A stretch of DNA of 64,000 nt from Methylocapsa palsarum (GTDB lineage Bacteria; Pseudomonadota; Alphaproteobacteria; Rhizobiales; Beijerinckiaceae), in assembly GCF_900114285.1 (NCBI RefSeq), contig NZ_FOSN01000017.1, positions 21,590 to 85,589 of the forward strand. The letters run 5' to 3'. This document shows positions 39,563-49,700 of the stretch, piece by piece. A program made the translations under genes and the position numbers. Below the pieces are notes generated by a model. It made no database searches. It was not told the DNA's origin and saw only the letters and a program-made list of their open reading frames with translations. Within the stretch, counting starts at the first letter, position 1; each line of letters opens with the position of its first letter.

Positions 39563-41395
39563 TTAACCCTCGATCTCCTCGCGCCGGAGCTCGAGCGCCA
39601 GCCAGTCGTCCTCCGCGGCCGCCAGTTCCGACTCGGCCTTGGCGAACGCCTGCGAAAGGGCGGAGAATTTCGTCGGATCGCGCGCGTAAAATTCCGGATC
39701 GTCCAGCGCGCGCTGAAGTTTCGCCTTGAGTTCGGAAAGGTCCTTGATCCGCCGCGGCAAAGTGTCGAGGGCGTGCTTTTCGTGAAAGCTCAGGCGCGCC
39801 TTTGCGGCTTTGGGCGCAGGTTTGGCTTGCTCGGGCATTGGCTTTTCAGGCTGCGCGGCCTTCGACTTTCCGGGGCCGGCGGTCAAAATGGGCGCGGCGC
39901 TGACCCCGGCGCCGCGCTGGGCGACCATATCCGAATAGCCGCCGGCATATTCGACCCAGCGCCCGCCGCCCTCCGCCATCAGGACGGAAGTCGTCACGCG
40001 ATCGAGAAAATCGCGATCATGGCTGACGATCAAGAGGGTGCCGTTGTAGTCGCAGAGCATCTCCTGCAGCAGATCGAGGGTTTCGAGGTCGAGATCGTTG
40101 GTCGGCTCGTCCAGAACCAGAAGATTCGAGGGCCGCGCCAGGGCCCGCGCCAGCATCAGGCGGCCGCGTTCGCCTCCCGACAGCCGCCCGATGGGAGTTC
40201 GGGCCTGCTCCGGCGCGAACAGAAAATCCTTCATGTAGCCGATGACATGCTTGCGCTCGCCGTTGATCTCGACGAAGTCGCTGCCGCCGCCGGTCAGGGC
40301 GTCCTTCAGGATCGTTTCAGGGTGGAGGCTGGCCCGGCCCTGATCGAGGGTCGCCATTTCGAGGCTTGCGCCGAGTTTGACCTTGCCTTCGTCGGGCGGC
40401 AGGGCGCCGGTCAGCAGCGAGATCAGCGTCGTTTTCCCCGCGCCATTGGCGCCGATGATCCCCAGCCTGTCGCCGCGCAGGATGCGGGTGGAGAAGTCCG
40501 TGACGATGACGCGGTCCCCATAGGATTTCGAGACGGCGTCGGCCTCGATGACGAGCTTGCCGGAGACTTTGCCCTCCGAGGCGACGAGCTTGACGGCTCC
40601 GGGGCCGAAGCTGCGCGCGCGGCGGTCCGCCCGCATCGTGTGGAGTCCGGCGAGCCGCTTCTGGTTGCGCTTTCGCCGCGCCGTGACGCCATATCGCAGC
40701 CAATGCTCCTCGGCGACGATCTTGCGGTCCATCTTGTGCTGCTGGCGCTCCTCTTCCTCCAGTTCGCGGTCGCGCCAGGCCTCGAATTCGGCGAAGCCGC
40801 GGTCGAGGGTCCGTGTCCGCCCGCGGTCGAGCCAGACGGTCTTGCGCGAAAGATTTTGCAGAAACCGGCGGTCGTGGCTGATGATGACGAGAGCCGAACG
40901 CAGGCCTCTCAATTCCGCCTCGAGCCATTCAATCGCCGGAAGATCGAGATGGTTGGTCGGCTCATCCAGCAGCAAGATATCGGGTTCGGGCGCGAGAACC
41001 CGGGCGAGGGCGGCGCGGCGCGCCTCTCCGCCCGAGAGTTTCGCGGGGTCTTCACCGCCTTGAAGGCCGAGTTCGTTCAGGAGGATCAGCGCCCGGTGCG
41101 GATCGTCGGCGGGCCCAAGTCCCGCTTCGACATAAGCGAGAGCCGTCGGGTAGCCGGTGAGGTCCGGCTCCTGCGGCAGGTAGCGCACATTGGCGTCCGG
41201 CTGCATGAAGCGCGCTCCCCCGTCATGTTCGAGGAGGCCGGCCGCAATCTTCAAAAGGGTCGATTTGCCGGACCCGTTGCGCCCGACGAGACAGAGCCGC
41301 TCTCCCGCCGAGACGGAAAGATCCGCCGCTTCGAGGAGCGGTTTGCCGCCGAGGGTGAGCGAAACATTCTGCAGAAGCAGGAGGGGAGGCGCCAT
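39563..41395 (-). CDS. uup: ABC-F family ATPase (Uup type)
   Basis: A soluble double-ABC protein of the ribosome- or DNA-repair-associated ABC-F group; no membrane segments. Walker A motifs are GRNGSGKST and GANGAGKTT; signatures are LSGGEARR and LSGGERGR; Walker B segments are ILLLDEPTNHLD and LLVLDEPTNDLD. The C-terminal ~85 residues are a charged coiled coil, as in Uup. The ATG at 41395 gives 610 residues; the frame upstream to 41809 lacks similarity to the family. Confidence 0.9.
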   Translation of the reverse strand: MAPPLLLLQNVSLTLGGKPLLEAADLSVSAGERLCLVGRNGSGKSTLLKIAAGLLEHDGGARFMQPDANVRYLPQEPDLTGYPTALAYVEAGLGPADDPHRALILLNELGLQGGEDPAKLSGGEARRAALARVLAPEPDILLLDEPTNHLDLPAIEWLEAELRGLRSALVIISHDRRFLQNLSRKTVWLDRGRTRTLDRGFAEFEAWRDRELEEEERQQHKMDRKIVAEEHWLRYGVTARRKRNQKRLAGLHTMRADRRARSFGPGAVKLVASEGKVSGKLVIEADAVSKSYGDRVIVTDFSTRILRGDRLGIIGANGAGKTTLISLLTGALPPDEGKVKLGASLEMATLDQGRASLHPETILKDALTGGGSDFVEINGERKHVIGYMKDFLFAPEQARTPIGRLSGGERGRLMLARALARPSNLLVLDEPTNDLDLETLDLLQEMLCDYNGTLLIVSHDRDFLDRVTTSVLMAEGGGRWVEYAGGYSDMVAQRGAGVSAAPILTAGPGKSKAAQPEKPMPEQAKPAPKAAKARLSFHEKHALDTLPRRIKDLSELKAKLQRALDDPEFYARDPTKFSALSQAFAKAESELAAAEDDWLALELRREEIEG

Positions 41396-41870
41396 GTCGT
41401 CCAAGGATCGAGGGAAGCCGCGCGACCTGCGCGACGGGCGCACTACTGATCGCTCAGTCAGGGCCCATTTTCCCGAAAGCTCTAGGACATTTCGAGGATT
41501 TTTGGAAATTGACGGATTTTGGAAATTGACGCCGCCCGTTTTTTGAAAAATCCGCTCCGCCGGACACGTTCGCGCCCGGCGCCACGATCGCCTGAAGGGG
41601 CCTTGGTCCTGTCCAGCGAATGTTGCGAGCCCCGTCGTCCCGGTTCCGAACCCTGCGCGCCTGAATCTGGGCGCCCGAGATGTCGCCGGAAACACGCCGG
41701 CGCCAAAAAGGCCGCCGATCGCGAACGGGGCGCCCGGAAACGTGGAGCGCGCGGGAAGCTTGGAGTCGGTCAGATATAATTTCAAATCAGGGAATATTCG
41801 GCGCGCCAAAAGAGTCTTTACGTCGAGCCGCGGAGATTTGCCGCCGCGAGGCGCAAAGGAGAGTCAAACC
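41396..41870. other. Divergent intergenic region with a tandem 17/18-bp repeat
   Basis: This region separates the ABC-F gene from the metallophosphatase. Two direct copies lie back to back: GGATTTTTGGAAATTGAC (41496-41513) and GGATTTTGGAAATTGAC (41514-41530). They could be a paired regulator site. Otherwise GC-rich, with no gene I can support. Confidence 0.5.
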
Positions 41871-42809
41871 ATGCCGGACAATCAGAACAGCTACAGGATC
41901 GACCGCCGGGGCGCGCTGGAATGCATGGTCTGGGCCGGGGCGGGCGTCGTCTGGACCTTGAACGGGGGAGTGCCGACCTCCAGCTTGCTCGTGGGCGCAA
42001 CCGCTCGGGCGGCGGAAGGCGCGGGGTTCAGTTTTCTCCAGATCTCCGACAGCCATGTCGGCTTCAACAAGCCGGCCAATCCCGACGCGCTCGGAACCCT
42101 GAAGGAGGCCATCGACAAGGTGAAGGCCCTCCCGGCCAGGCCGGCGTTCATGATTCACACCGGCGACATCACCCATCTTTCAAAGCCCGAACAATTCGAC
42201 GACGCCGACAAGATCATCGGCGGCGCGAGCCTCGACGTCCATTATGTGCCGGGCGAGCACGATCTGCTCGATGAAAACAACGGCAAGGCCTATCTCGACC
42301 GCTACGGCAAGAACGCCAAAGGGTCAGGCTGGTATTCGTTTGACGCGGGCGGGGCGCATTTCGTCGGCCTCGTCAACGTCACCAATCTGAAGGCGGGCGG
42401 CATGGGTTCGCTCGGCGACGAACAATTGGCCTGGCTCGCCGACGATCTGAAGGGGCGATCCGCATCAACGCCGGTCGTTGTGTTCGCCCATATCCCTCTC
42501 TGGACGGTCTATCCGGAATGGGGCTGGGGCACCGGCGATTCGGAGCAGGCGTTGACCTTGCTCAAGCGTTTCGGGTCGGTCACGGTTCTGAACGGCCATA
42601 TTCATCAGGTGATGCAGAAGGTCGAAGGCGCCGTCACGTTTCACACCGCGCGTTCGACCGCCTTTCCGCAGCCCGCCCCGGGAACGGCGGCGGGACCAGG
42701 CCCGATGCTTGTTCCGGCGGAGAAGCTGCGGACAATGCTCGGCTTGACCAGCATAACCTTGAAAAAAGGCGCGCACGGTCTCGCCATCACCGATTCGCCG
42801 CTGGTTTAA
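41871..42809 (+). CDS. Exported calcineurin-like metallophosphatase
   Basis: A 312-residue protein with a twin-arginine-like leader (DRRGALECMVWAGAG, then ARAAE), so export is likely. Metallophosphoesterase motifs are ISDSHVG (D60, H62), HTGDITH, PGEHD where GNHD is the more common form, FAHIPLW and NGHIHQ. AAAGGAGAG precedes the ATG. The next gene, 29 bases on, is a periplasmic cupredoxin, so they probably share a message. The substrate is unknown. Confidence 0.85.
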   Translation: MPDNQNSYRIDRRGALECMVWAGAGVVWTLNGGVPTSSLLVGATARAAEGAGFSFLQISDSHVGFNKPANPDALGTLKEAIDKVKALPARPAFMIHTGDITHLSKPEQFDDADKIIGGASLDVHYVPGEHDLLDENNGKAYLDRYGKNAKGSGWYSFDAGGAHFVGLVNVTNLKAGGMGSLGDEQLAWLADDLKGRSASTPVVVFAHIPLWTVYPEWGWGTGDSEQALTLLKRFGSVTVLNGHIHQVMQKVEGAVTFHTARSTAFPQPAPGTAAGPGPMLVPAEKLRTMLGLTSITLKKGAHGLAITDSPLV

Positions 42810-42838
42810 GTTCGCCGCATCTCATAAGGAAATGGCGC

Positions 42839-43183
42839 ATGAATATCTTCAATATCTTCTCCTTGCGAATTGCGGCCGTTCTCGCGGTTTCAATGATGAT
42901 GGTCGCCCCATGCGTTCCGGCGTCCCGCGCGGCGGATGCGGAAATCACAATCGACAATTTCTCGTTTCACCCGGACAAGCTCAGCGTGAAAGCCGGGACG
43001 ACGATCGTTTTCCGCAATCGCGACGACATCCCTCACACCGTCGCGTCGGCGGAGGGCGTGTTTCGTTCGGAAGCGCTCGACACCGATGACGCGTTTTCCT
43101 TCACGTTCGACAAGCCCGGCGTCTATCCGTTTTTTTGCAGCCTTCATCCAAAAATGACGGGAGAGATCATCGTGACGCCATAG
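42839..43183 (+). CDS. Periplasmic cupredoxin (type 1 copper protein)
   Basis: A 114-residue protein with a signal peptide (~1-31, ending SRAAD). Copper ligands are H66 (IPHTV), C100, H103 and M106 (FFCSLHPKM), matching the short C-x2-H-x2-M loop of amicyanin-like proteins. It likely carries electrons or copper in the periplasm. It is linked to the metallophosphatase upstream. The next gene encodes a membrane cyclase with a redox domain. Confidence 0.9.
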   Translation: MNIFNIFSLRIAAVLAVSMMMVAPCVPASRAADAEITIDNFSFHPDKLSVKAGTTIVFRNRDDIPHTVASAEGVFRSEALDTDDAFSFTFDKPGVYPFFCSLHPKMTGEIIVTP

Positions 43184-43316
43184 CCTCTCTGCGGGCGCGA
43201 GACGGGCGGCTTGGGTTTGGAGGAAAGACAGATTTATTCATTTACTCACGAATATTCCGGTAATGTCCTGGCTCCAGGAACCAACCGGATGTTCTGAGTC
43301 GCCGCAAGGAGCGTTG

Positions 43317-45059
43317 ATGCCAACGGAAACGCAGGCTGATCGCTCCTTATTCCCGATCGAGAGAAACCTCAGACTCGTCACAGGGCTGGCGCTTTTCACC
43401 TTCGCGGCGTGTCATTTCTTAAATCACGCCTGCGGAATTTTCGGCCTCGCCGCCATGGAGGCCACCCGCAAGGTGCTGATCTGGCCCTGGCGAACCTTTG
43501 CCGGGCAGACCGTGCTTTACGGCTCGTTCCTGATTCACGGGTCGCTTGGCCTTTACGCGCTCTACCGGCGGCGGCATCTGCGCATTCCGCCGCGGGAGCT
43601 GTTTCAGCTGTTGCTGGGGCTGTCGATTCCCGCGCTCATCATCGTGCACGCGACCAATGTCCGACTCGGCCATTTTCTGTACGGGCTCGAGGAGAGCTAT
43701 CCACGGGTTCTCTACCGGTATTGGGTCCTGTCGCCGCTCGTCGGATTGTCCCGTCAGTTTGCGCTCCTCGTCGTGCTGTGGATCCATGGCTGCCTCGGGT
43801 TGCACTTCTGGCTGCGTTTCCGGACCTGGTACACGGCCTATCTTCCTCTCCTTGCGATCTCTGCGACGATGATCCCGGTGCTGGCCGTGATCGGGATCGC
43901 GGACGGCGGCCGCAGCCTCGACGCGCGTCTCGAACGGCAGGACGGCGCATTTCTCGCCCAAGTGAACGCCCAAACGCCGCAGGAATCGGCCGTCCTGAGC
44001 GCGATCGGGAATCGCCTCATCCTGATTTACCTCGGCCTGGTCGTCGCTGTCTTCCTGTTGCGGGCCCTGCGTGAATGGCGGCGGCGAAGGATCGGCGTCG
44101 TCAAGATCGAATACCCTGAGGGACGGGAGGCCGTGGTGCCGCGCGGGTTTTCGATTCTTGAGGCGAGCCGGTGGGCGGGAATCTCGCATACGTCGATCTG
44201 CGGCGGACGCGGCCGATGCTCGACCTGTCGCGTTCTCGTCACGTCAGGGCTCGAGGATCTGCATCAGCCCAACGCCGCGGAAACGAACACTCTTTGCTGG
44301 ATCGGCGCCTGTAAAGGCGTGCGCCTCGCCTGTCAGGTGAGGCCGCGCGGCGACCTTAAGGTCGTGCCTTTGCTGACGTGGCGCGAGGGCGATGCGGCGC
44401 AGCTGGCGGCGCCTTTCGGAACGTCCGAGGAATTGGAGATCGCCGCGTTTTTTGTCGATTTGCGCAACTCGACCCGCCTTGCGGACGGCCGTCTTCCCTT
44501 CGATTCGCTTTATATCATCGACAGATATGTCGCCGCCGTGACCTATGCGGCGCATTCGAACGGTGGTCTCGTGACGAGCGTCGCGGGCGATGGAGTCATG
44601 TGCGTGTTCGGCGCCGACTGCGACGCGACGACCGCTTGCAGACGGGCGATTCTCGCGATGGGAGACCTCTGGCGATTGCTCGCCCTTCTCAATGAGGAAT
44701 GCGAGAGCGCGTTCGACTTTCCGCTGCGGTTCGGAGGGGGCTGCCATATCGGACTGGCCGTCGTTGGAAAACTCGTCAGCCAGCGGCAGACTCAATTTGT
44801 CGGCGAGGTCGGCAATGTCGCGGCGCGCCTCGAGGCGCTCACCAAGGAATTCGGCTGCACGCTCGTTCTTTCCCGCGACCTGATCGAGCGGGCGCGGCTG
44901 CCGGGCTTCGCTCATGAAAGCCGACGGGTTCAGATCAAGAATGTCACCAACGATGTAGAAGTCATTCCTTTTCACACGCGGGCGCAGCTGCGTCCGCTGA
45001 TCGCGTCCATCGAGGCGACGGAACTCCGGGAAACCGGGAAGACGGCGCGGCGGACGTAA
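43317..45059 (+). CDS. Class III nucleotidyl cyclase with membrane and [2Fe-2S] domains
   Basis: About 580 residues. Residues ~18-255 form five or six membrane helices rich in His (H33, H37, H74, H111, H157, H163), reminiscent of b-type haem membrane subunits. A [2Fe-2S] ferredoxin domain follows with C295-x5-C301-x2-C304 and C339. The C-terminal class III cyclase has metal Asp residues D381 (FFVDLRNST) and D425 (SVAGDGVM), and the transition-state pair N500/R504 (GNVAARLE). All catalytic residues I can check are present; cAMP is the likely product. AAGGAG precedes the ATG at 43317. It converges with the next cyclase gene. Confidence 0.88.
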   Translation: MPTETQADRSLFPIERNLRLVTGLALFTFAACHFLNHACGIFGLAAMEATRKVLIWPWRTFAGQTVLYGSFLIHGSLGLYALYRRRHLRIPPRELFQLLLGLSIPALIIVHATNVRLGHFLYGLEESYPRVLYRYWVLSPLVGLSRQFALLVVLWIHGCLGLHFWLRFRTWYTAYLPLLAISATMIPVLAVIGIADGGRSLDARLERQDGAFLAQVNAQTPQESAVLSAIGNRLILIYLGLVVAVFLLRALREWRRRRIGVVKIEYPEGREAVVPRGFSILEASRWAGISHTSICGGRGRCSTCRVLVTSGLEDLHQPNAAETNTLCWIGACKGVRLACQVRPRGDLKVVPLLTWREGDAAQLAAPFGTSEELEIAAFFVDLRNSTRLADGRLPFDSLYIIDRYVAAVTYAAHSNGGLVTSVAGDGVMCVFGADCDATTACRRAILAMGDLWRLLALLNEECESAFDFPLRFGGGCHIGLAVVGKLVSQRQTQFVGEVGNVAARLEALTKEFGCTLVLSRDLIERARLPGFAHESRRVQIKNVTNDVEVIPFHTRAQLRPLIASIEATELRETGKTARRT

Positions 45060-45099
45060 GCGGGGGATTTGAGGATCAAGCGTCGAGCCGGATGTCCTC

Positions 45100-46554
45100 T
45101 CAGGCTGGCTCGCCGCCCGGGTTTGGCCAATCGACGATGAAAGCGTGGATCGGGATCCTGATATTCTTCAGGGTCTGCTGGCCAAGGTCGCGAAACCCCA
45201 CGGAAACCTTGTTGACGACAGACTCGTGGACGGCGCGCGAGACGCAGATTCCGCCGGGAGGCGCCAAACTTTCGAGTCGCGCGGCGAGATTGACCCCTTC
45301 TCCGTAAAGCTCGCCCTGGCGCTCGACCACGTCGGCGATGGTGATGCCGATGCGAAATTGCAACCGGCGGTCAGGGGAGCGCGATTGGTTGAGCGTCCGC
45401 AGGCGGTCCTGGATCTCGATCGCCGCCCGCATCGCCTGGACCGCCGAGCTAAATTCCGACATCAGCGAATCGCCCGCGGTATTGAAGACGCGGCCCCGAT
45501 AATTGGTGACGAAGTTTTCAAAAACGCTGCGATAGACCGAAAGCAGCCTTAAAGTCTCCTCCTCGTCGTTTGCGACGAGCGTCGTGAAGAAAGCGACATC
45601 GGCCGCCATGATGGCCGCGATCTTTCGCTGCGCCTCAACTTTGGGCCCTGCTGCTTCCGAAGGCGCAACGTCGGTGCTCCGCCTTGTTCGCGACTCGGGC
45701 AGCCCCTCGCTTTCCGCAATGGTCTGCATGGAGGAGATCAATTCCTCAAGAGGCCGGTCAGTCGATCTCCGGCCATAGCGCGGATGCCGTTGCCCGGGCG
45801 CAAACGCCAAGTCGCTCTTGGGATGCTCGGGCACAAGCGTCAGCAGGAACGTTCCCGACATAACGAATCCAACCAGGGTGACGATGATCGCCAGAAGGTC
45901 GGGCGAAACCGCCGGCGAGCCGAGAATCGACGAAATAGCAGCTGGGGAAAATCCCGCACCTGCGATCGCCGTATAATGCATGCCCGCCATCGCCAGGCCG
46001 AGCACGATCGCGCAGACGAAAAGCGGCGGCCGGCGCAGCGCGTAAAACGAGATCCACAGGGCCGCGGCGGAGCCGAAGATGCCGATGCCAATGCTGACGA
46101 CGACCATGACGGGCTGATAAGCGATGGTGACGCTGTCCCGGATCGCCCACATGCCGATAAAGTGCAACGTTGCAATGCCGCAGCCCATCGCGATGGCGGC
46201 GACGCCAAGGGTAATGGAAGTGCGCGGCTCGATATTTACGGAAACGAACGCGGCGCCGCCGGCCAGCACGCAGACCAGAAAGGAGAGTATCGTCGGAAGA
46301 ACAAGGTAATTGAGCGTGAACGGCAATCGGCCCGCGAGCAAGCCCTCGAAATGCATGCCCCACACGGCGATCGCCAGGGTGAAAGCGGCGGCCATCAGGA
46401 GCCATCTTCTTTGAAAGCCGTGCGCGCCCTTGATCTGCAACGCGATGCGGAGCGAGATATAGCTTCCCAGGATCGCGAACGCGACGGAAAGTAAAAGAAG
46501 GGTCGGTTCATAACTAAGAGGCACGCTGAACCGCCCCCTTTCTGTCTGGCTCAT
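45100..46554 (-). CDS. MHYT-domain membrane cyclase
   Basis: A 484-residue protein. The N-terminal ~240 residues have seven membrane helices with three MHYT motifs (GMHFE at 66-70, LHFIG at 130-134, GMHYT at 191-195). MHYT domains are proposed metal-linked sensors of O2, CO or NO. A polar linker leads to a class III cyclase with AADVAFFTT, NTAGDSLMSEF and GVNLAARLE. Both metal Asp residues and the N/R pair are present, so it looks active. It is tail-to-tail with the Fe-S cyclase, 40 bases apart. Confidence 0.88.
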   Translation of the reverse strand: MSQTERGRFSVPLSYEPTLLLLSVAFAILGSYISLRIALQIKGAHGFQRRWLLMAAAFTLAIAVWGMHFEGLLAGRLPFTLNYLVLPTILSFLVCVLAGGAAFVSVNIEPRTSITLGVAAIAMGCGIATLHFIGMWAIRDSVTIAYQPVMVVVSIGIGIFGSAAALWISFYALRRPPLFVCAIVLGLAMAGMHYTAIAGAGFSPAAISSILGSPAVSPDLLAIIVTLVGFVMSGTFLLTLVPEHPKSDLAFAPGQRHPRYGRRSTDRPLEELISSMQTIAESEGLPESRTRRSTDVAPSEAAGPKVEAQRKIAAIMAADVAFFTTLVANDEEETLRLLSVYRSVFENFVTNYRGRVFNTAGDSLMSEFSSAVQAMRAAIEIQDRLRTLNQSRSPDRRLQFRIGITIADVVERQGELYGEGVNLAARLESLAPPGGICVSRAVHESVVNKVSVGFRDLGQQTLKNIRIPIHAFIVDWPNPGGEPA

Positions 46555-46773
46555 GCCAACCGGCGGTTGTGATCGGCCAGAGAACTCTGCGCAGGCGCTT
46601 GAACACTTTATAGAAATGACCAGAAAATCAAAACGAAAAACATCCGGCGTCAGTCAATCGTTCTTGACTAAAAATCTCCTGGAGCCTCTGGGTCAAGGCG
46701 CGGCGCAAAAGACTTTGCACAAAAGATCTAGCGCAAAAAAACTCGCGCTCAAGATGGAATCCTCGCCACGTGA

Positions 46774-49700
46774 TCAATGGACGTTGGCTGCGTTCAGAAC
46801 GTGCGCCGCTTGCGTAAGACCGGAATAGCTGGCGATGGGCTTGGGACGGCCGATGAGATAGCCCTGGACCTCGCGGCAGCCTTCCCGCTTCAAAAAATCA
46901 TGCTCGCTTTCAGTTTCGACGCCTTCGGCGATGACCGGAATGTCAAGGCCATTGCCGAGGGCGATAACGGCGCGGACAATCGCCGCCGACTGCGGATTTG
47001 AATCAACCCCGGCCACAAAGGAACGATCAATCTTGATCTTGTCGAACGGAAACGACTGGAGCGACGACAGCGACGAAAAGCCCGTGCCGAAATCATCCAT
47101 CGCGACCTTGACCTTCAGGGATTTCAGACGCCTCAGGATCGAGAGCGCCCGTGACGTGTCGTTGATCAGGACGCCTTCCGTAATCTCCAGCTCAAGCCGT
47201 TGCGGCGCCAGGCCGGTATTTGAGAGGACCGACTGAAGGAAATCGGGGAAGTCTCCGTTCCGGAACTGAACGGGAGAAAGATTGACGCTGATCTGCAAGG
47301 GGTTCGCCCACAAGGCGGCTTCGCGGCACGCCTGCCGTAGAACCCATTCGCCGATTTCGATGATAAGGCCATTCTGCTCCGCTGTGGAAATGAATGTTTC
47401 AGGCGCGAGCAAGCCATATTTCGGGTGCTGCCAGCGCACCAGAGCCTCGAAGCCGAACACCTCGCCCTCGATTGTCGCCAACGGCTGATAATAGACGCGC
47501 AATTCTTCGTTTGGGATGCCAGCGCGCAGATCAAGCTGGAGCGAGTACCGCTCCCGCGCGCGGTGATCCATCCTTGGATCGAAGTAGCAGGCCATGCGCC
47601 TGCCGTCGGCCTTGGCGCGGTAAAGCGCCGCGGTCGCGTTGGCCTGCAGCGTTTCCGGGTCAACGGCGTCTCTTGGATAGGTGGCGACGCCGATCGAAAC
47701 GCCAACCGGAATTCTATTGCCTTGGATCTCGAAGTCCTGGGCCATCGATTTGAGCAGTTCGTTGGCCATCGCCTCCGAGGCGCCTGGCTGCCTGCCGGAC
47801 GTGACGAGCAGAGCGAATTCATCGCTTCCCATGCGCGTGATGAAAGCGCCGCGGGAAGTCTCTTGCAGGCGGGCGGCGATTGCGCACAGGAGTTCATCCG
47901 CGACCGTATGTCCGAAGACGTCATTCACTTCCTTGAAATGATCGAGATCAAGGGTCAGCAATCCGAAGGCCGCCCCCTTCGCTTTCGCGTTTTCAAAGAC
48001 ATCGGCAAGCCGCATCGCGAATACGGCGCGGTTCGGCAGATTGGTCAGCACATCGTAGTGGCCAAGGTAGGTGATTTGCTCGCGCCTCGCCAGAAGCTCC
48101 GCGCGCGATGTGTGCATCTTATCGCGCGCTTCGTCGAGCCCGATCGCCGCTTCCCTGATTCGCTCCTGAAGGATGTTGAAGCTTTCGCCCATTTCCCCCA
48201 GTTCGTCATGCGACAGGTTTTGAACCGGGACGATGTTGACCGCCACGTGGGCGGCGTCGAGGTCGCCGCGTCCGAGGGCGGACATCGCCTCGGAGAAGTC
48301 GCGAAGCATTCCGCTCGTCAGTCGGGTCGCCGCGTCGCGGACATCCGTCGCCGTGTGCGTGATCATGCCGGGCAAGACGAGGCCGACAGTGATCGTCAGC
48401 AGGGCGACGATCACGAAGATGTCTTCAAGCGCCGCGATGAGAGCTGGATGTCCCGCGCTCAGGCTGCTGACCGCAAAGATGTAACCGAAACCGTCCAGGA
48501 TAAGGACGAACAGCATTGCGCCGGTCAGCTTGGTGTGAAGCGTCCGGGCGAACGCCGGAAGTCCAGCCCGCAGCCGGTCTTCGATCATGCGCCAAGCGTA
48601 GAGCGCGGCTCCCGAATAGGCCAAAGCCAGGCCGAACAAAACCGTCGGAAGGCCGAATTGCTGGAAGCCGAGAATGGCCGACAGCAGCCAGACCGCGGCG
48701 GCGGCGAGGCCGAGGTCGATCATGCAGCGAGGCGCGCGGTAGGGGCGCCCGGCGTCGGGCAAGTCCCGGCGCAGCAGCCATGCGGCCACGTTGGGCATGC
48801 AGATGCCGATGAGATAGGTGAAATTGGCCGCCGCGATCAGCCAGATCGGATCGCCGATGAGAAGGAAGACGATCGCCATGCCGGCGGTCAAAAGCGTCGC
48901 CGCCCACGGGCAGTCGGTCTGCGTGCGAAAGGCGAGGAAGCGCGGCAGCAGGCCGTCCTCGCTCAATTGGGAAAGCGTGCGCGCGGCGCCGGCCAGCGGC
49001 TGCATGGTCCCGTGGAACATGTTTAGCACGACGAACCAGATGGCCGCCGCCTTGCCGAAGCTGCCGAGCAAGGGCGCGAATGTCGGCCCGAGCACGAGCG
49101 CGAGGTCTTTTCCGAGTTGTTCGGACCCAAGGACGCCCAGCCAGACGACAGGAAGAATCACGAAATACACGCCCGCCATCGCGGCGCTCACAAGCATCGC
49201 GAGCGGCAGGTTGCGATCTGGATCGACCATCTCGCCGACGTGGCACGCGGCCGCCTCGAAAGCCGGCGCGGCGAAGCCAATGAGGTAAAGGCCGGCCATC
49301 ACCGAAGTGACGTCGCCGAACCAGCCGGGAAACGGCGTCGTGAGCGTAAAGGTTGTGGCTTGTCTCCAGTCGACGAGGCCGCTCCAGACCGGAATGATGG
49401 ACGAAAGAAACGCCAGCGATCCGGACGCGAGCGCGAGCGGCATCGCAAAACGCGTGACCCATTTCAAGCCGCAAAGATTCAGGATTGTGAACGCGAGGAC
49501 GATGCCGGCGGCGCCGGCCTCGACGGGCAGGCGCGGCAGATACCATTGCTGGATGGCGGACGCCGAGAGAATTGCGGTCACCCCGCAGGTTGGCACCCAT
49601 CCCCACCAATAACAGGTGCCGGTCAGGGTCGAGAGGACCGGACTGTAGGGCCGGAAGGCTTCGGCGCAGGCAGCGGAAATGCCGCCGACACGGTTTGGCC

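Noticed and set aside
39428..41449. Open frame of 673 residues antisense to the ABC-F gene, starting inside a repeat
   Set aside because: The opposite strand has full ABC-F motifs; this frame begins with repeat-derived sequence and shows no domain.
46553..46828. 91-residue frame between the MHYT cyclase and the EAL gene
   Set aside because: Overlaps both neighbours' ends, lacks a ribosome binding site, and the region reads as AT-rich promoter DNA for the MHYT gene.
47425..49026. Open frame of 533 residues antisense to the permease-GGDEF-EAL gene
   Set aside because: Shadow frame rich in Arg, Gly and His; no ribosome binding site or recognisable motif.
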